Origin: Prevotella sp.
Lineage (GTDB): Bacteria; Bacillota_I; Bacilli_A; ML615J-28; CAG-313
Direction of reading: 5' to 3'
Length of the DNA stretch: 64,000 nucleotides
Assembly (NCBI GenBank): GCA_023665755.1
Contig: JAMPDF010000002.1
Location: 439,549-503,548 of the forward strand
Shown piece by piece: positions 23,842-33,436 of the stretch. Made by a program: the position numbers and the translations under genes. Under the pieces are notes generated by a model, which saw only the letters and a list, made by a program, of their open reading frames with translations, ran no database searches and had not been told where the DNA came from. Numbering within the stretch: position 1 is the stretch's first letter; every line of letters starts with the position of its first letter.

Positions 23842-25039
23842 TCAAAAAAAGTGTGTAGCTATGTTGCTTGCAGGAGGCCAAGGAAGTCGCTTGTATGCAT
23901 TAACTTCAAAAGTCGCTAAACCAGCAGTTTCATTTGGTGCAAAATATCGAATCATTGATTTCACTTTATCTAATTGTGTCAATTCCAATATCGATACAGT
24001 AGGGGTACTCACACAGTATCAACCGCTTCTATTAAACGAATATATTGGTAATGGTCAACCGTGGGATTTGGATAGAACCTTTGGTGGGGTTCATATTCTT
24101 CCTCCTTATCAGGCCAAAACAGGTAGTGAGTGGTATAAGGGTACTGCAAATGCTATCTATCAAAATATTAGTTTTATTGAAAATTATGACCCTGACCATG
24201 TGTTGATTCTATCAGGTGATCATATTTATAAAATGGATTATAATAAGATGTTACATGAACATATCCAAAATAATGCAGATTGTACCATCGCGGTATTAGA
24301 AGTGCCGATTGAAGAAGCTAGTCGTTTTGGTATTATGAATACAAATGAAGAAAATTTGATTACTGAGTTTGAAGAAAAGCCAAAACATCCTAAAAGCAAT
24401 AAGGCTTCTATGGGAATTTATATTTTTAAGAAAGAAAAATTATTTCAGTATTTAAGAGAAGATGCACTAGATCCTACGAGTCAAAATGACTTTGGTAAAA
24501 ATATTATTCCAACAATGCTTGCCAAAAAAGAAAAAATGGTAGCTTATCCATTTAAAGGATATTGGAAAGATGTGGGAACCATTAAAAGTTTGTGGGAGGC
24601 TAATCAAGATTTGATTGGTGAAAATCCTGCTTTTGATATTTATAATCCATTTTGGAAAATCCATTCTAGAAATATGGGGATTGAACCACAATATATTGCC
24701 AAGGGTGCAGTATTAGAAAACTCTTTGGTTACGGATGGTGCTAAAATAGAAGGAACGGTTATCAATAGTATTATTGGTTCAAATGTACGAGTGGCTAAAG
24801 GGGCTGTTGTAAAAGATAGTGTTATTTTTGCGGATACTGTGATTGGTGAGGGGGCATCAGTTAACTATAGCATCATAGATGAAAAAGTAGTGATTGGCAA
24901 ACAGGCAGTAATTGGAATGACTAAAGCAGATGATGTTGAAATTGCTGTAATTGGAAGAGATGTAATAGTAGAAGATGAAGCAGTAGTATTAGCAGGTGCT
25001 AATGTTGAAGAAAATGTATACAAGGTAAGAGGTGAGTAA
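23834..25039 (+). CDS. glgC: Glucose-1-phosphate adenylyltransferase, catalytic subunit
   Basis: 401 residues. Makes ADP-glucose from glucose-1-phosphate and ATP, the committed step of glycogen synthesis. The nucleotide-binding motif is intact: L-L-A-G-G-Q-G-S-R-L-Y-A-L-T ... K-P-A-V-S-F-G-A-K-Y-R-I-I-D-F. Substrate-site segments include L-S-G-D-H-I-Y-K-M-D-Y and E-F-E-E-K-P-K. The C-terminal half is a left-handed beta helix of hexapeptide repeats. Overlaps glgB by 8 nt and abuts glgD, its likely partner subunit. Confidence 0.97.
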   Translation: MYSQKKCVAMLLAGGQGSRLYALTSKVAKPAVSFGAKYRIIDFTLSNCVNSNIDTVGVLTQYQPLLLNEYIGNGQPWDLDRTFGGVHILPPYQAKTGSEWYKGTANAIYQNISFIENYDPDHVLILSGDHIYKMDYNKMLHEHIQNNADCTIAVLEVPIEEASRFGIMNTNEENLITEFEEKPKHPKSNKASMGIYIFKKEKLFQYLREDALDPTSQNDFGKNIIPTMLAKKEKMVAYPFKGYWKDVGTIKSLWEANQDLIGENPAFDIYNPFWKIHSRNMGIEPQYIAKGAVLENSLVTDGAKIEGTVINSIIGSNVRVAKGAVVKDSVIFADTVIGEGASVNYSIIDEKVVIGKQAVIGMTKADDVEIAVIGRDVIVEDEAVVLAGANVEENVYKVRGE

Positions 25040-25041
25040 TG

Positions 25042-26157
25042 ATGAAAGCATTGGGTATTATTTTTTCCAATATTCACAACGAAACAATTGATGAATTGAC
25101 TAGAAAAAGAACTTCTGCGTCTATTCCGTTTGGAGGAAGATATCGATTGATTGATTTTGCTCTTTCGAATTTGGTTAATGCAGATGTTGTCAATGTAGGC
25201 ATTCTCGCTCAAAAAAATTATCAATCTTTAATGGATCATTTGGGATCTGGAAAAGATTGGGACTTATCTAGAAAAAATGGAGGTCTTGTTGTTTTTCCTC
25301 CTTTTGGTAGTTATAAAAGTGATATTTTATATTCTAGCCGTTTAGAAGCGTTGGTGAGTATTAGAGGATATATTGAAAAAGCAAAAGAAGAGATGGTTGT
25401 ATTGATGGATTGCGATAGCGCCAATGTCATCGATTTATCCGATGTATTTGAGTTTCATCAAACTCATCAAGCCGATATGACGCTCTTATATCGTCATGGT
25501 AAATGTGATTCTGATTTGGTTTCTAATATGGATTTTACAATGAATGAAGAAGGACGAATCATCAAAGCAGATTTAAAATCAAAACGAGGAAAAATTACCA
25601 ACACTTTTATGAATGTGTGCGTGATCAATCGTCGATTATTGCAAGGATTATTAGAAGATGCTATTTCACAAGGATTAGAATCTTTCCATCGCGATATCAT
25701 TTTTGGAAACATCAAAAGTTTGAAAATTTATGGTTATGCTCATCAAGGCATTTATCTTCATGTAAATACAATGGAAAATTATTTTAAATGTAGTATGTCT
25801 TTGTTAGATAAGGAAACTAGAGAAGCATTATTTGGGGTGAAAAATCATCGTGTATATACAAAAGTTAGAGATTCTTCGCCTACAAGGTATGGCTTCCATG
25901 CTACTATTGAAAATAGTTTTATTGCTGATGGGTGTGAGATTGAAGGCACAGTTATCAATAGCATTTTGTTTAGAGGAGTGAAAGTGGGGAAAGGCACGAT
26001 TGTGAAAAATTCCATTTTGATGCAAGATACAATTACAGGAAATAACGTTGCCTTAAATTACGTTGTTACCGATAAAAATGTAACAATTCGAGACCGAAAT
26101 CATTTAGCAGGTTGTGAAAAAATACCTTATTATTTAGGAAAAAATACAATGGTATAA
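25042..26157 (+). CDS. glgD: GlgD, non-catalytic ADP-glucose pyrophosphorylase-like subunit
   Basis: 371 residues, paralog of GlgC. It keeps the fold (F-G-G-R-Y-R-L-I-D-F-A-L-S-N, hexapeptide repeats at the C terminus) but lacks the G-G-x-G-x-R-L nucleotide loop: the N terminus reads A-L-G-I-I-F-S-N-I-H-N-E. This is characteristic of GlgD, which in Bacillota raises the activity of GlgC in a heterotetramer. Two ATGs are adjacent (25039 and 25042); the second has the better spacing from AGGTGAG. It overlaps or abuts the glgC stop. Confidence 0.94.
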   Translation: MKALGIIFSNIHNETIDELTRKRTSASIPFGGRYRLIDFALSNLVNADVVNVGILAQKNYQSLMDHLGSGKDWDLSRKNGGLVVFPPFGSYKSDILYSSRLEALVSIRGYIEKAKEEMVVLMDCDSANVIDLSDVFEFHQTHQADMTLLYRHGKCDSDLVSNMDFTMNEEGRIIKADLKSKRGKITNTFMNVCVINRRLLQGLLEDAISQGLESFHRDIIFGNIKSLKIYGYAHQGIYLHVNTMENYFKCSMSLLDKETREALFGVKNHRVYTKVRDSSPTRYGFHATIENSFIADGCEIEGTVINSILFRGVKVGKGTIVKNSILMQDTITGNNVALNYVVTDKNVTIRDRNHLAGCEKIPYYLGKNTMV

Positions 26158-26221
26158 AAAACATGAAAAATATTCATAAAATAGATAAAATGCTCAAATA
26201 ATAATAGGAGGAAAATCAATC

Positions 26222-27679
26222 ATGGGTGAAACAATGAAAACAATCTTTTTTGTTGCATCTGAAGCACAACCATTTTTTGCTTCAGGTGGATTAGGTGATG
26301 TAATTGGCTCATTACCAAAAAAAATTGCTAAAAATGCCAAGGACAAATTGAAGGTAAATGTTATTTTACCATTATATGCAAAATTACATCAGGCTTATAA
26401 AAATAAACTGGTGTATGTAGGACAAACGATAACTCAACTGGCTTGGCGAAATCAGTATTGTGGTATTTATAAATATGAAGAAAAGGAAATAACGTATTAT
26501 TTTGTAGACAATGAATATTATTTTAAACGAGATAATTTTTATGGTTACTTTGATGACGCGGAGAGATTTGCCTTTTTCAGTAAAGCAGCTATCGATGTTA
26601 TGCTATTCCTAGATCAAATTCCAGATATTATTCACACCCATGATTGGCAAACAGGAATGGTTTCGGTATACTTGAGAACGTTATTCTATCATGATAGTAG
26701 ATTTGCAAATACAAAGACAATATTCACCATTCATAATATTGAGTATCAAGGTATTTATGCGTTAGATCAGGATATTATTGAGGATGTATTTGGACTTTCA
26801 ATGCAAGATGCTTATTTGTTGGAATATAATGGTAGAACCAATATCATGAAAGGGGCAATGGAGTCATCCCATTTTGTAACCACAGTTAGTCCAAGTTATG
26901 CAAAAGAAATTCTAGATCCTCTTTTTGCGCATGGATTAGAGCATGAAACAAAACGTGTTTATGAAGAAGGAAAATTAATGGGCATTTTGAATGGTATTGA
27001 TAAAGTATTCTATAATCCAGCACGAGACAAGGCCCTTTTTGAAAACTATGATCGAAAAGACTTTGCATTGAAAATTAAAAATAAAGAAGAATTGCAGGCT
27101 ATGTTGGATTTGCCTATTGACGCTACTGTACCTATGATTGGTATGGTATCTAGACTGGTTTCACATAAAGGATTAGATATGGTCAAAGAAGTATTTGAAG
27201 AACTGTTACAAGAAAGAGTTCAAGTAGTGGTATTAGGCACGGGAGATCCTTATTATGAAGGTTATTTCAAGGATTTAGAATATCGATATCATCATAAATT
27301 GAGAGCGATCATTGCATTCAATCAAGATTTATCGCGCAAGATCTATGCATCTTCAGATATCTTCTTAATGCCTTCTCAATCTGAACCTTGTGGATTGTCG
27401 CAAATGATTGCTTCTAGGTATGGATCAATTCCTATTGTTAGACAGACAGGTGGATTAAAAGATAGCATCCATGATTTTTCTGAGGCAAATGGAAACGGAT
27501 ATACTTTCCAAAACATCAGTTCTAGTGAAATGTTAGCAACAATCAAAAGAGCAATAACAGATTATCAGGATTCAGAGTTATGGAATAAACAAGTAGAAAT
27601 TGTAATGAATAAAGATTTTGGATGGAGCACTTCAGCGAAACAATACGTGAAGATGTATGAGAAAATTTTAGAAAAATAG
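26222..27679 (+). CDS. glgA: Glycogen synthase
   Basis: 485 residues, GT5 family, transfers glucose from ADP-glucose to the growing alpha-1,4 chain. N-terminal K-x-G-G-L family loop is varied to F-A-S-G-G-L-G-D-V-I-G-S-L-P (the usual Lys is Ala here, while S-G-G-L-G-D is intact). H-T-H-D-W-Q-T-G, T-I-H-N-I-E-Y-Q-G and the C-terminal donor site P-S-Q-S-E-P-C-G-L-S-Q-M follow. AGGAGG lies 11 nt upstream of the ATG; a second in-frame ATG is at 26234. A 64-nt gap to glgD shows no promoter or terminator. Confidence 0.96.
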   Translation: MGETMKTIFFVASEAQPFFASGGLGDVIGSLPKKIAKNAKDKLKVNVILPLYAKLHQAYKNKLVYVGQTITQLAWRNQYCGIYKYEEKEITYYFVDNEYYFKRDNFYGYFDDAERFAFFSKAAIDVMLFLDQIPDIIHTHDWQTGMVSVYLRTLFYHDSRFANTKTIFTIHNIEYQGIYALDQDIIEDVFGLSMQDAYLLEYNGRTNIMKGAMESSHFVTTVSPSYAKEILDPLFAHGLEHETKRVYEEGKLMGILNGIDKVFYNPARDKALFENYDRKDFALKIKNKEELQAMLDLPIDATVPMIGMVSRLVSHKGLDMVKEVFEELLQERVQVVVLGTGDPYYEGYFKDLEYRYHHKLRAIIAFNQDLSRKIYASSDIFLMPSQSEPCGLSQMIASRYGSIPIVRQTGGLKDSIHDFSEANGNGYTFQNISSSEMLATIKRAITDYQDSELWNKQVEIVMNKDFGWSTSAKQYVKMYEKILEK

Positions 27680-27690
27680 GTGATTCAATT

Positions 27691-30117
27691 ATGACTCAAA
27701 CACTTGATGACATCAAGGGAACAAAGCATATTCTAGAGGAAAAATTAGCAAGTTATTTTGGCGTAACACCGCAGGATGCAAATATTGATCAAATGTACAA
27801 AGCGGTAAGTATGTCTGTTCTTGATATTCTTCTTGAAAAGAAAAAACAATTCAATCGTAAGGTTAAAGCTCAAAAAGCCAAACGCATATATTATTTATGT
27901 ATGGAATTTTTGGTAGGAAGAAGCCTAAAAACCAATCTATATAATCTAGGTATTGTAGAAACTTATCGCAAAGTATTAGAAGAATATGGATTTGATTTAG
28001 ATGAATTATATGGACAAGAAAATGATGCAGGATTAGGTAATGGTGGTTTGGGTAGACTTGCGGCATGTTTTATGGATTCACTTGCTTCATTAGATTATCC
28101 AGCAACGGGTTTTTCAATTCGCTATGAGTATGGTCTTTTTAAACAAAAAATCGTCAATGGATGGCAAACGGAAATGCCAGATGTTTGGTTACCAGGTGGT
28201 GAGGTTTGGTTAGTCCCAAGAAGCGATCGTATTTTAAAGGTTAGATTTGGTGGTTGGGTGACAGAATATGTGGACCAAGGTAGAATGAAGGTAGAATATC
28301 ATGATTCTAAATTGATAGAAGCAGTGCCATATGATATGCTGATATCAGGTGGAAAAAGTGAAGCCGTTTCAACACTGCGACTTTGGCGCGCTAGAAATGC
28401 TACTGAATTTGATATGAAATCTTTTTCACAAGGAGATTATCAAAAGGCACTATTTGAAAATCAAGAAGCAGAATTAATTTCAAAGGTGCTTTATCCTTCT
28501 GATGATCATCGTGAAGGGAAGACACTTCGTTTGAAACAACAATATTTTTTGGTCAGTGCATCCATCCAAAATATCATTTATGATCATGTAAAACGTTATG
28601 GAGATTTACATACGTTGCCAGATTATGCGGCTATTCATATCAATGATACACATCCGGCAATTTGTATACCAGAATTAATGCGAATTTTAATGGATGATTA
28701 TGGAATGGGATGGGATGAATCTTGGGATATTGTAACAAGAACAGTGGCCTATACCAATCATACTGTTTTAGTAGAAGCATTAGAATCGTGGTCTGAGGAT
28801 TTAGTTGCTAGAACTGTACCACGTATTTATGCCATCTTAAAAGAAATTAATAAAAGATATACAGCTGATTTATGGTCTTTGTATCCCGGAGATTGGGATA
28901 AAATTAACCGAATGTCTATTATTTCTTCAAATCATATCAAAATGGCTAACTTGAGTGTTGTAGCAAGCCACTCTGTAAACGGGGTATCAGCACTCCATAG
29001 TGATATCATTAAAAGAAGTATTTTTAGTGATTATTATCAATTGACGCCAGATAAGTTTACCAATGTGACTAATGGTATTGCTCACAGAAGATGGCTTCAT
29101 CAATCTAACCCGCGATTATCTAATTTGCTAATGGAAACAATTGGTGATGGTTGGTATAAAGATGCAAAAGAGCTATCTAAGTTGATGAATTATCATAATG
29201 ATGATAAAGTAATTGAGGAGTTAGGACGTATCAAACTCTTAAATAAATGTGATTTTGCCAATGTAATTTATAAAAAACAAGGCATCATTTTAGATCCAAA
29301 AACAAGATTTGATGTACAGGTCAAACGGCTTCATGAATATAAGCGACAATTATTGAATGTATTGAAAATCATTCATTTATATAATCAATTACGAGAAAAT
29401 CCAGATTTAATGATTACACCACAAACATTTATTTTTGGTGCCAAAGCAGCTCCAGGATATTATTTGGCCAAAGAAATTATTGAATTGATCAATTATATTT
29501 CTAAGGATATTGATATGCATCCAAGAATTAAAGAAAAATTAAATGTTGTTTTCATTGAAGACTATTGTGTAACGCTTGCGGAAAGTTTAATGCCAGCTTC
29601 TGAAATCAGTGAACAAATCTCTCTAGCTGGATACGAGGCAAGTGGTACTGGTAATATGAAGTTTATGATCAATGGAGCAATTACTTTTGGAACAATGGAT
29701 GGTGCAAATGTAGAGATTTGCGATGCTGTAGGGGATGATAATATTTTTATTTTTGGTATGACAGCAAAAGAAGTAGATGAACTATGGAAACAAGGATATA
29801 ATTCTACCTATTTTTATAATAATAGTAAAGATTTACGGGCCATTATTGCAACGCTTAAAAAAGGCTTTGCAGGAAAAAGTTTCGAAAATATTGCTAATTA
29901 TCTGCTTACTTCAAATGGAGTTTCCGATCGGTATATGTGTCTTGCTGACTTTGATAATTATTTAGAAGTGTATCATCAATTAGATGCAGCATATGCACAA
30001 CCTAAAAAATTTCATCAAATGTCACTGGTAAATATTGCACAAGCAGGCAGGTTTGCTGCTGATAGAAGTATCAAAGAATATAGTGAAAAAATTTGGCATA
30101 TTCGGCCAGTAAAATAA
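27691..30117 (+). CDS. glgP: Glycogen phosphorylase
   Basis: 808 residues, GT35 family, releases glucose-1-phosphate from glycogen using phosphate. Landmarks: A-L-G-N-G-G-L-type segment (G-L-G-N-G-G-L-G-R-L-A-A-C-F), H-I-N-D-T-H-P, R-R-W-L-H-Q, V-K-R-L-H-E-Y-K-R-Q, and the pyridoxal phosphate region E-A-S-G-T-G-N-M-K-F (the Lys forms the Schiff base) followed by N-G-A-I-T-F-G-T-M-D-G-A-N-V-E-I. It ends the operon, so synthesis and breakdown are co-transcribed and flux must be set by enzyme regulation. No clear terminator follows. Confidence 0.98.
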   Translation: MTQTLDDIKGTKHILEEKLASYFGVTPQDANIDQMYKAVSMSVLDILLEKKKQFNRKVKAQKAKRIYYLCMEFLVGRSLKTNLYNLGIVETYRKVLEEYGFDLDELYGQENDAGLGNGGLGRLAACFMDSLASLDYPATGFSIRYEYGLFKQKIVNGWQTEMPDVWLPGGEVWLVPRSDRILKVRFGGWVTEYVDQGRMKVEYHDSKLIEAVPYDMLISGGKSEAVSTLRLWRARNATEFDMKSFSQGDYQKALFENQEAELISKVLYPSDDHREGKTLRLKQQYFLVSASIQNIIYDHVKRYGDLHTLPDYAAIHINDTHPAICIPELMRILMDDYGMGWDESWDIVTRTVAYTNHTVLVEALESWSEDLVARTVPRIYAILKEINKRYTADLWSLYPGDWDKINRMSIISSNHIKMANLSVVASHSVNGVSALHSDIIKRSIFSDYYQLTPDKFTNVTNGIAHRRWLHQSNPRLSNLLMETIGDGWYKDAKELSKLMNYHNDDKVIEELGRIKLLNKCDFANVIYKKQGIILDPKTRFDVQVKRLHEYKRQLLNVLKIIHLYNQLRENPDLMITPQTFIFGAKAAPGYYLAKEIIELINYISKDIDMHPRIKEKLNVVFIEDYCVTLAESLMPASEISEQISLAGYEASGTGNMKFMINGAITFGTMDGANVEICDAVGDDNIFIFGMTAKEVDELWKQGYNSTYFYNNSKDLRAIIATLKKGFAGKSFENIANYLLTSNGVSDRYMCLADFDNYLEVYHQLDAAYAQPKKFHQMSLVNIAQAGRFAADRSIKEYSEKIWHIRPVK

Positions 30118-30151
30118 AAGCAAAAACTAAAAAAAAACGCAAGAAATGTAG

Positions 30152-30157
30152 TATAAT
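30152..30157 (+). promoter_or_regulatory. Possible -10 box for pfkA
   Basis: TATAAT preceded by TAG, 55 bp before the pfkA start codon. No convincing -35 is present at 17 bp, so this is weak evidence for a separate promoter. Confidence 0.35.
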
Positions 30158-30211
30158 GTCAAATAGTAAAAATTACAATTCATTTTTAGTCATCATGTTG
30201 GAGGAAAATTT

Positions 30212-31192
30212 ATGGAAAATGAACAAAAAAAATCAATTCATAAAATTGCTGTGCTTACATCAGGTGGCGATGCCCCAGGTATGAATGCGACCATTCGTTC
30301 TATTGTACGCTCGGGTATCCAAAACGGATTGGAAGTATATGGCGTTGAAGAAGGTTATTTAGGACTCGTTGAAGGAAAAATCTTCAAGATGGAACGTAAT
30401 TCGGTAACCAATATCATCAATCGTGGAGGAACAATTTTAGGCTCAGCTAGACTTCCCAATTTTAAAGAAGATGAGGTTGCGCAAAAGGCTGTGGATGAAC
30501 TGAAAAAAAGAGGCATTGAGGCAGTCATTACCATCGGTGGTGATGGAACTTATCGTGGTGCTTTGAAATTGACAGGTATGGGTATCAATTGTATTGGTTT
30601 ACCTGGAACGATTGACAATGATATTGCTTCAAGTGAATTTACCATTGGTTTTGATACAGCAGTCAATACTGCAGTTGATGCCATTGATAAATTGCGTGAT
30701 ACATCAAATTCTCATCAACGGTGTTCCATTGTTGAAGTAATGGGACGCTATTGTGGTGATATTGCTTATGCAGCAGCTGTTGCAACAGGGGCTGACTTGG
30801 TAATTACCTCTGAAACAGGATTTAGTTTGGAAGAAGTAATTGATACGGTGAAACGTTGTCAAAACAATAAAAGTCGTCATGTTTTGATTGTCATTACGGA
30901 GCACATTACTGATGTAAGGGAGCTTGCCAAACAAATTAGAGAGTATACAGGATTTGATTCTCGTGCAACGATATTAGGTCATATTCAAAGAGGAGGACAA
31001 CCTTCACCATTTGATCGTGTTTTGGCAACTCGTTTAGGTATTGCTGCAGTAGAAGAACTTCTCAAGGGAGAAGGGGGAAAATGTATCGGTATTTTCCATA
31101 ATCAAATTGTGGCTACACCGATAGAAGAAGCATTACAAATGAAAAAGAGCGTTTTCCATGGCTATAAAGAAATTGCTACAAAAGTTTCTTAA
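30212..31192 (+). CDS. pfkA: ATP-dependent 6-phosphofructokinase
   Basis: 326 residues. Phosphorylates fructose-6-phosphate in glycolysis. L-T-S-G-G-D-A-P-G-M-N-A (ATP site), G-G-D-G-T-Y-R-G-A, the catalytic G-T-I-D-N-D-I, E-V-M-G-R-Y-C-G-D-I-A and R-A-T-I-L-G-H-I-Q-R-G-G are all present. Gly at the position following G-G-D marks the ATP-dependent rather than pyrophosphate-dependent type. GGAGG precedes the ATG by 7 nt. Placing pfkA behind glgP links glycogen-derived hexose phosphate to glycolysis. Confidence 0.97.
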   Translation: MENEQKKSIHKIAVLTSGGDAPGMNATIRSIVRSGIQNGLEVYGVEEGYLGLVEGKIFKMERNSVTNIINRGGTILGSARLPNFKEDEVAQKAVDELKKRGIEAVITIGGDGTYRGALKLTGMGINCIGLPGTIDNDIASSEFTIGFDTAVNTAVDAIDKLRDTSNSHQRCSIVEVMGRYCGDIAYAAAVATGADLVITSETGFSLEEVIDTVKRCQNNKSRHVLIVITEHITDVRELAKQIREYTGFDSRATILGHIQRGGQPSPFDRVLATRLGIAAVEELLKGEGGKCIGIFHNQIVATPIEEALQMKKSVFHGYKEIATKVS

Positions 31193-31200
31193 GAGGATAA

Positions 31201-31237
31201 ATAAAACCCGCAAGCAAATATACTTGCGGGTTTTATT
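31201..31237 (+). terminator. pfkA terminator
   Basis: Stem ATAAAACCCGCAAG / CTTGCGGGTTTTAT with an 8-nt loop, the strongest GC-containing hairpin in this part of the window. Confidence 0.9.
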
Positions 31238-31307
31238 TTGAGGAGAGAAGTTTAAAAATAATCATGCCTACTCCATCAATTCGTCAAAATATGTAGTCTA
31301 AAAACAG

Positions 31308-31313
31308 TATAAT
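31308..31313 (+). promoter_or_regulatory. Possible -10 box for the Ig-like surface protein
   Basis: TATAAT preceded by CAG, 26 bp before the start codon; no recognisable -35. Confidence 0.4.
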
Positions 31314-31338
31314 ATATTCTAAAAAAGGGGGATGTATT

Positions 31339-33342
31339 ATGAATTGTACTAGGATACGATTATTTTCTAAAATAGTATGGGGAATTATTTGTGTAACTTG
31401 TATTCCGTTTTTGATGTCTCAGCATGCGACAAAAGCTGAATCTATGGCTAAACTTTATATGGTGTTTGATAAAATGTCATATAATAGTGGAGAAGAAGTT
31501 CATATGACAATTAACTTAGATCACTTTGTTGAATTAAGTGAAGTGAAACTACAAATTAAATTAAAATCAGATTATTTTGAACCTGTTTTAACTGAAGGGC
31601 AATATTTTTATTTTAATAATTCATCGATTTTTCAGAATATCTTAATGAACGATTATGTAGATGAAAGTTATTTGCGTTTGCGATTAATTAAAAACAAGGA
31701 AATTCAAGATGGATACTATTCTGGATATCGTAATAATATTTGCTATTTAACGCTAAGGACCAAAAGACCTATTTTAGATATTCGTGAATGTTTTACGTTA
31801 GAAAATTATGAAACAATGGGAACAAGTGTATATTTATTTAATACGAAAGATGATATTATACCCTTTGAAATATTTTATAAAGAAAAAATGAAAATAGAAT
31901 GGTCTAAAGAAAACTATGTGGTTGACGTTTTTGGAGAAGTACCACAATTTAAAAATGATATTCAGATTATGAACCGAAATTTAGATGAATATGAGTACTT
32001 GATTGAAAAGCAAATTGATACCAATATGATTGGAATCAAAACCATTCATGTAGGTATTTATGATAAATTGACTGCTGATTATGTTTTTTTATCTAAACCT
32101 ATTCAAGTAGTTGATCGAATTGCTCCGCTATTTACATATCCATCTTCCATTCAAATTGAAGATGAACAAGTAAGAGAGTTGGATTTACTACATTATATTC
32201 AAGTAAGTGATAATTATGACTCTTATTTAGATGTAAAGTACAATTACTATACAGATACTCTTGAAAAAATAGAGGGATTTGAAGCGTTTTTAGCGTACTT
32301 GGAGCACCATTTGCTGGCCTATGTTGCTGCAACAGCCACAGATTCAAGTGGTAACACAGCAGTTACAGAGCAAATTGAATTGCGAATAAAAGATACGAAT
32401 GCGCCTTCTATTAATATACACCAACAAATCGAAATTCTTGATGTGAATATTGATGAACTAGATATAGTTAGTTATTTTCAAATTGCAGATGAATATGATG
32501 ATAATCCGCGGTTAGTCCTAGATATGGATTATAATGATATAGAGTTAAAACAAGTATTAAAAACCGGAGAAAGAGTTTCTTTTTCCTATTTTGCAATCGA
32601 TGCAAGCGGCAATATGAGTGAAACATATAGTTGTGAGATTATTCCAATAGACACTATACCACCTGTAATTTCGGGACAAAATTTAAGATTTCTTGACATA
32701 GAATTTGTTTTTTCAGCAATACAAGATAGTATAGTTGTTACAGATAATTTTTCCTTTCCTTGTACAAGTACACAAGAATATGTTATCTTAGAAAATAATA
32801 TTGAACTATTATTATCTCAACAAGAATTTGAAAAAGCAATTTTGAGAGGAAAAAAAGGATATATTCGATATTGGGCAGTAGATCATTTTGGTAACAAAAG
32901 TGAATCCTTTGTTCAACATATTGAAATTGTAGATACTACAGTACCTGTGATTTATATCAAGGGAATCGAAGAGGGAAAAAAGTATATCAAGGTTGAACAA
33001 ATTCAATATGAAATCATAGAGAATTTTGATGGCTACGAAAGTAAGGTATGGTTAGACAATCAGTCATTTGATCCTATTCTTTTAGAAAAACTGGCTATTG
33101 GCGATCATTTGTTTTATATAGAAGTTGTGGATCAAGCGGGGAATAGAGCCCAAAAAGAAATTCATTTTACAATCATAGAGGATAATGTGATTGGATGTTA
33201 TGGTGATATAGATTGCTATGTGACCAATTATTTAGAAATTGTCATTATTGCTGCTACATTAATTGTGTTTGTTATTGTAATTATTTTAACAAAGATTTTT
33301 TCAACGCAAAAAAAATATCGGAAACAAAAAGAAAAAATGTAG
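31339..33342 (+). CDS. Membrane-anchored protein with Ig-like repeats
   Basis: 667 residues, function unknown. A signal peptide (positively charged start, hydrophobic core about 11-27, likely cleavage after the A-T-K-A-E region) is followed by a segment resembling cohesin-type domains (V-F-D-K-M-S-Y-N-S-G-E-E-V-H-M-T-I-N-L). Four Ig-like units follow, each containing D-x-x-x-P and ending in a D-x-S/A-G-N or D-x-x-G-N motif: T-D-S-S-G-N, I-D-A-S-G-N, V-D-H-F-G-N, V-D-Q-A-G-N. A single helix at about 630-650 and a lysine-rich tail anchor it in the membrane; there is no LPxTG motif. GGGGG precedes the ATG. It is transcribed alone between pfkA and metG. Extracellular adhesion or binding is a guess. 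Confidence 0.8.
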   Translation: MNCTRIRLFSKIVWGIICVTCIPFLMSQHATKAESMAKLYMVFDKMSYNSGEEVHMTINLDHFVELSEVKLQIKLKSDYFEPVLTEGQYFYFNNSSIFQNILMNDYVDESYLRLRLIKNKEIQDGYYSGYRNNICYLTLRTKRPILDIRECFTLENYETMGTSVYLFNTKDDIIPFEIFYKEKMKIEWSKENYVVDVFGEVPQFKNDIQIMNRNLDEYEYLIEKQIDTNMIGIKTIHVGIYDKLTADYVFLSKPIQVVDRIAPLFTYPSSIQIEDEQVRELDLLHYIQVSDNYDSYLDVKYNYYTDTLEKIEGFEAFLAYLEHHLLAYVAATATDSSGNTAVTEQIELRIKDTNAPSINIHQQIEILDVNIDELDIVSYFQIADEYDDNPRLVLDMDYNDIELKQVLKTGERVSFSYFAIDASGNMSETYSCEIIPIDTIPPVISGQNLRFLDIEFVFSAIQDSIVVTDNFSFPCTSTQEYVILENNIELLLSQQEFEKAILRGKKGYIRYWAVDHFGNKSESFVQHIEIVDTTVPVIYIKGIEEGKKYIKVEQIQYEIIENFDGYESKVWLDNQSFDPILLEKLAIGDHLFYIEVVDQAGNRAQKEIHFTIIEDNVIGCYGDIDCYVTNYLEIVIIAATLIVFVIVIILTKIFSTQKKYRKQKEKM

Positions 33343-33370
33343 ATTATGTAGATATAAAATATCATTTTTC

Positions 33371-33399
33371 TTTCAAAAAAAACCATTTTGTGCTATAAT
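33371..33399 (+). promoter_or_regulatory. metG promoter
   Basis: TTTCAA (33371-33376), 17-bp spacer, TATAAT (33394-33399). No T-box leader is present: the distance to the start codon is under 40 nt. Confidence 0.6.
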
Positions 33400-33436
33400 G
33401 GGCAAGTAAAAAATGACCTTTTAGGAGGATAATGTG

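Noticed and set aside
33400..33436. T-box leader before metG
   Set aside because: The predicted 5' UTR is under 40 nt, far too short for a T-box.
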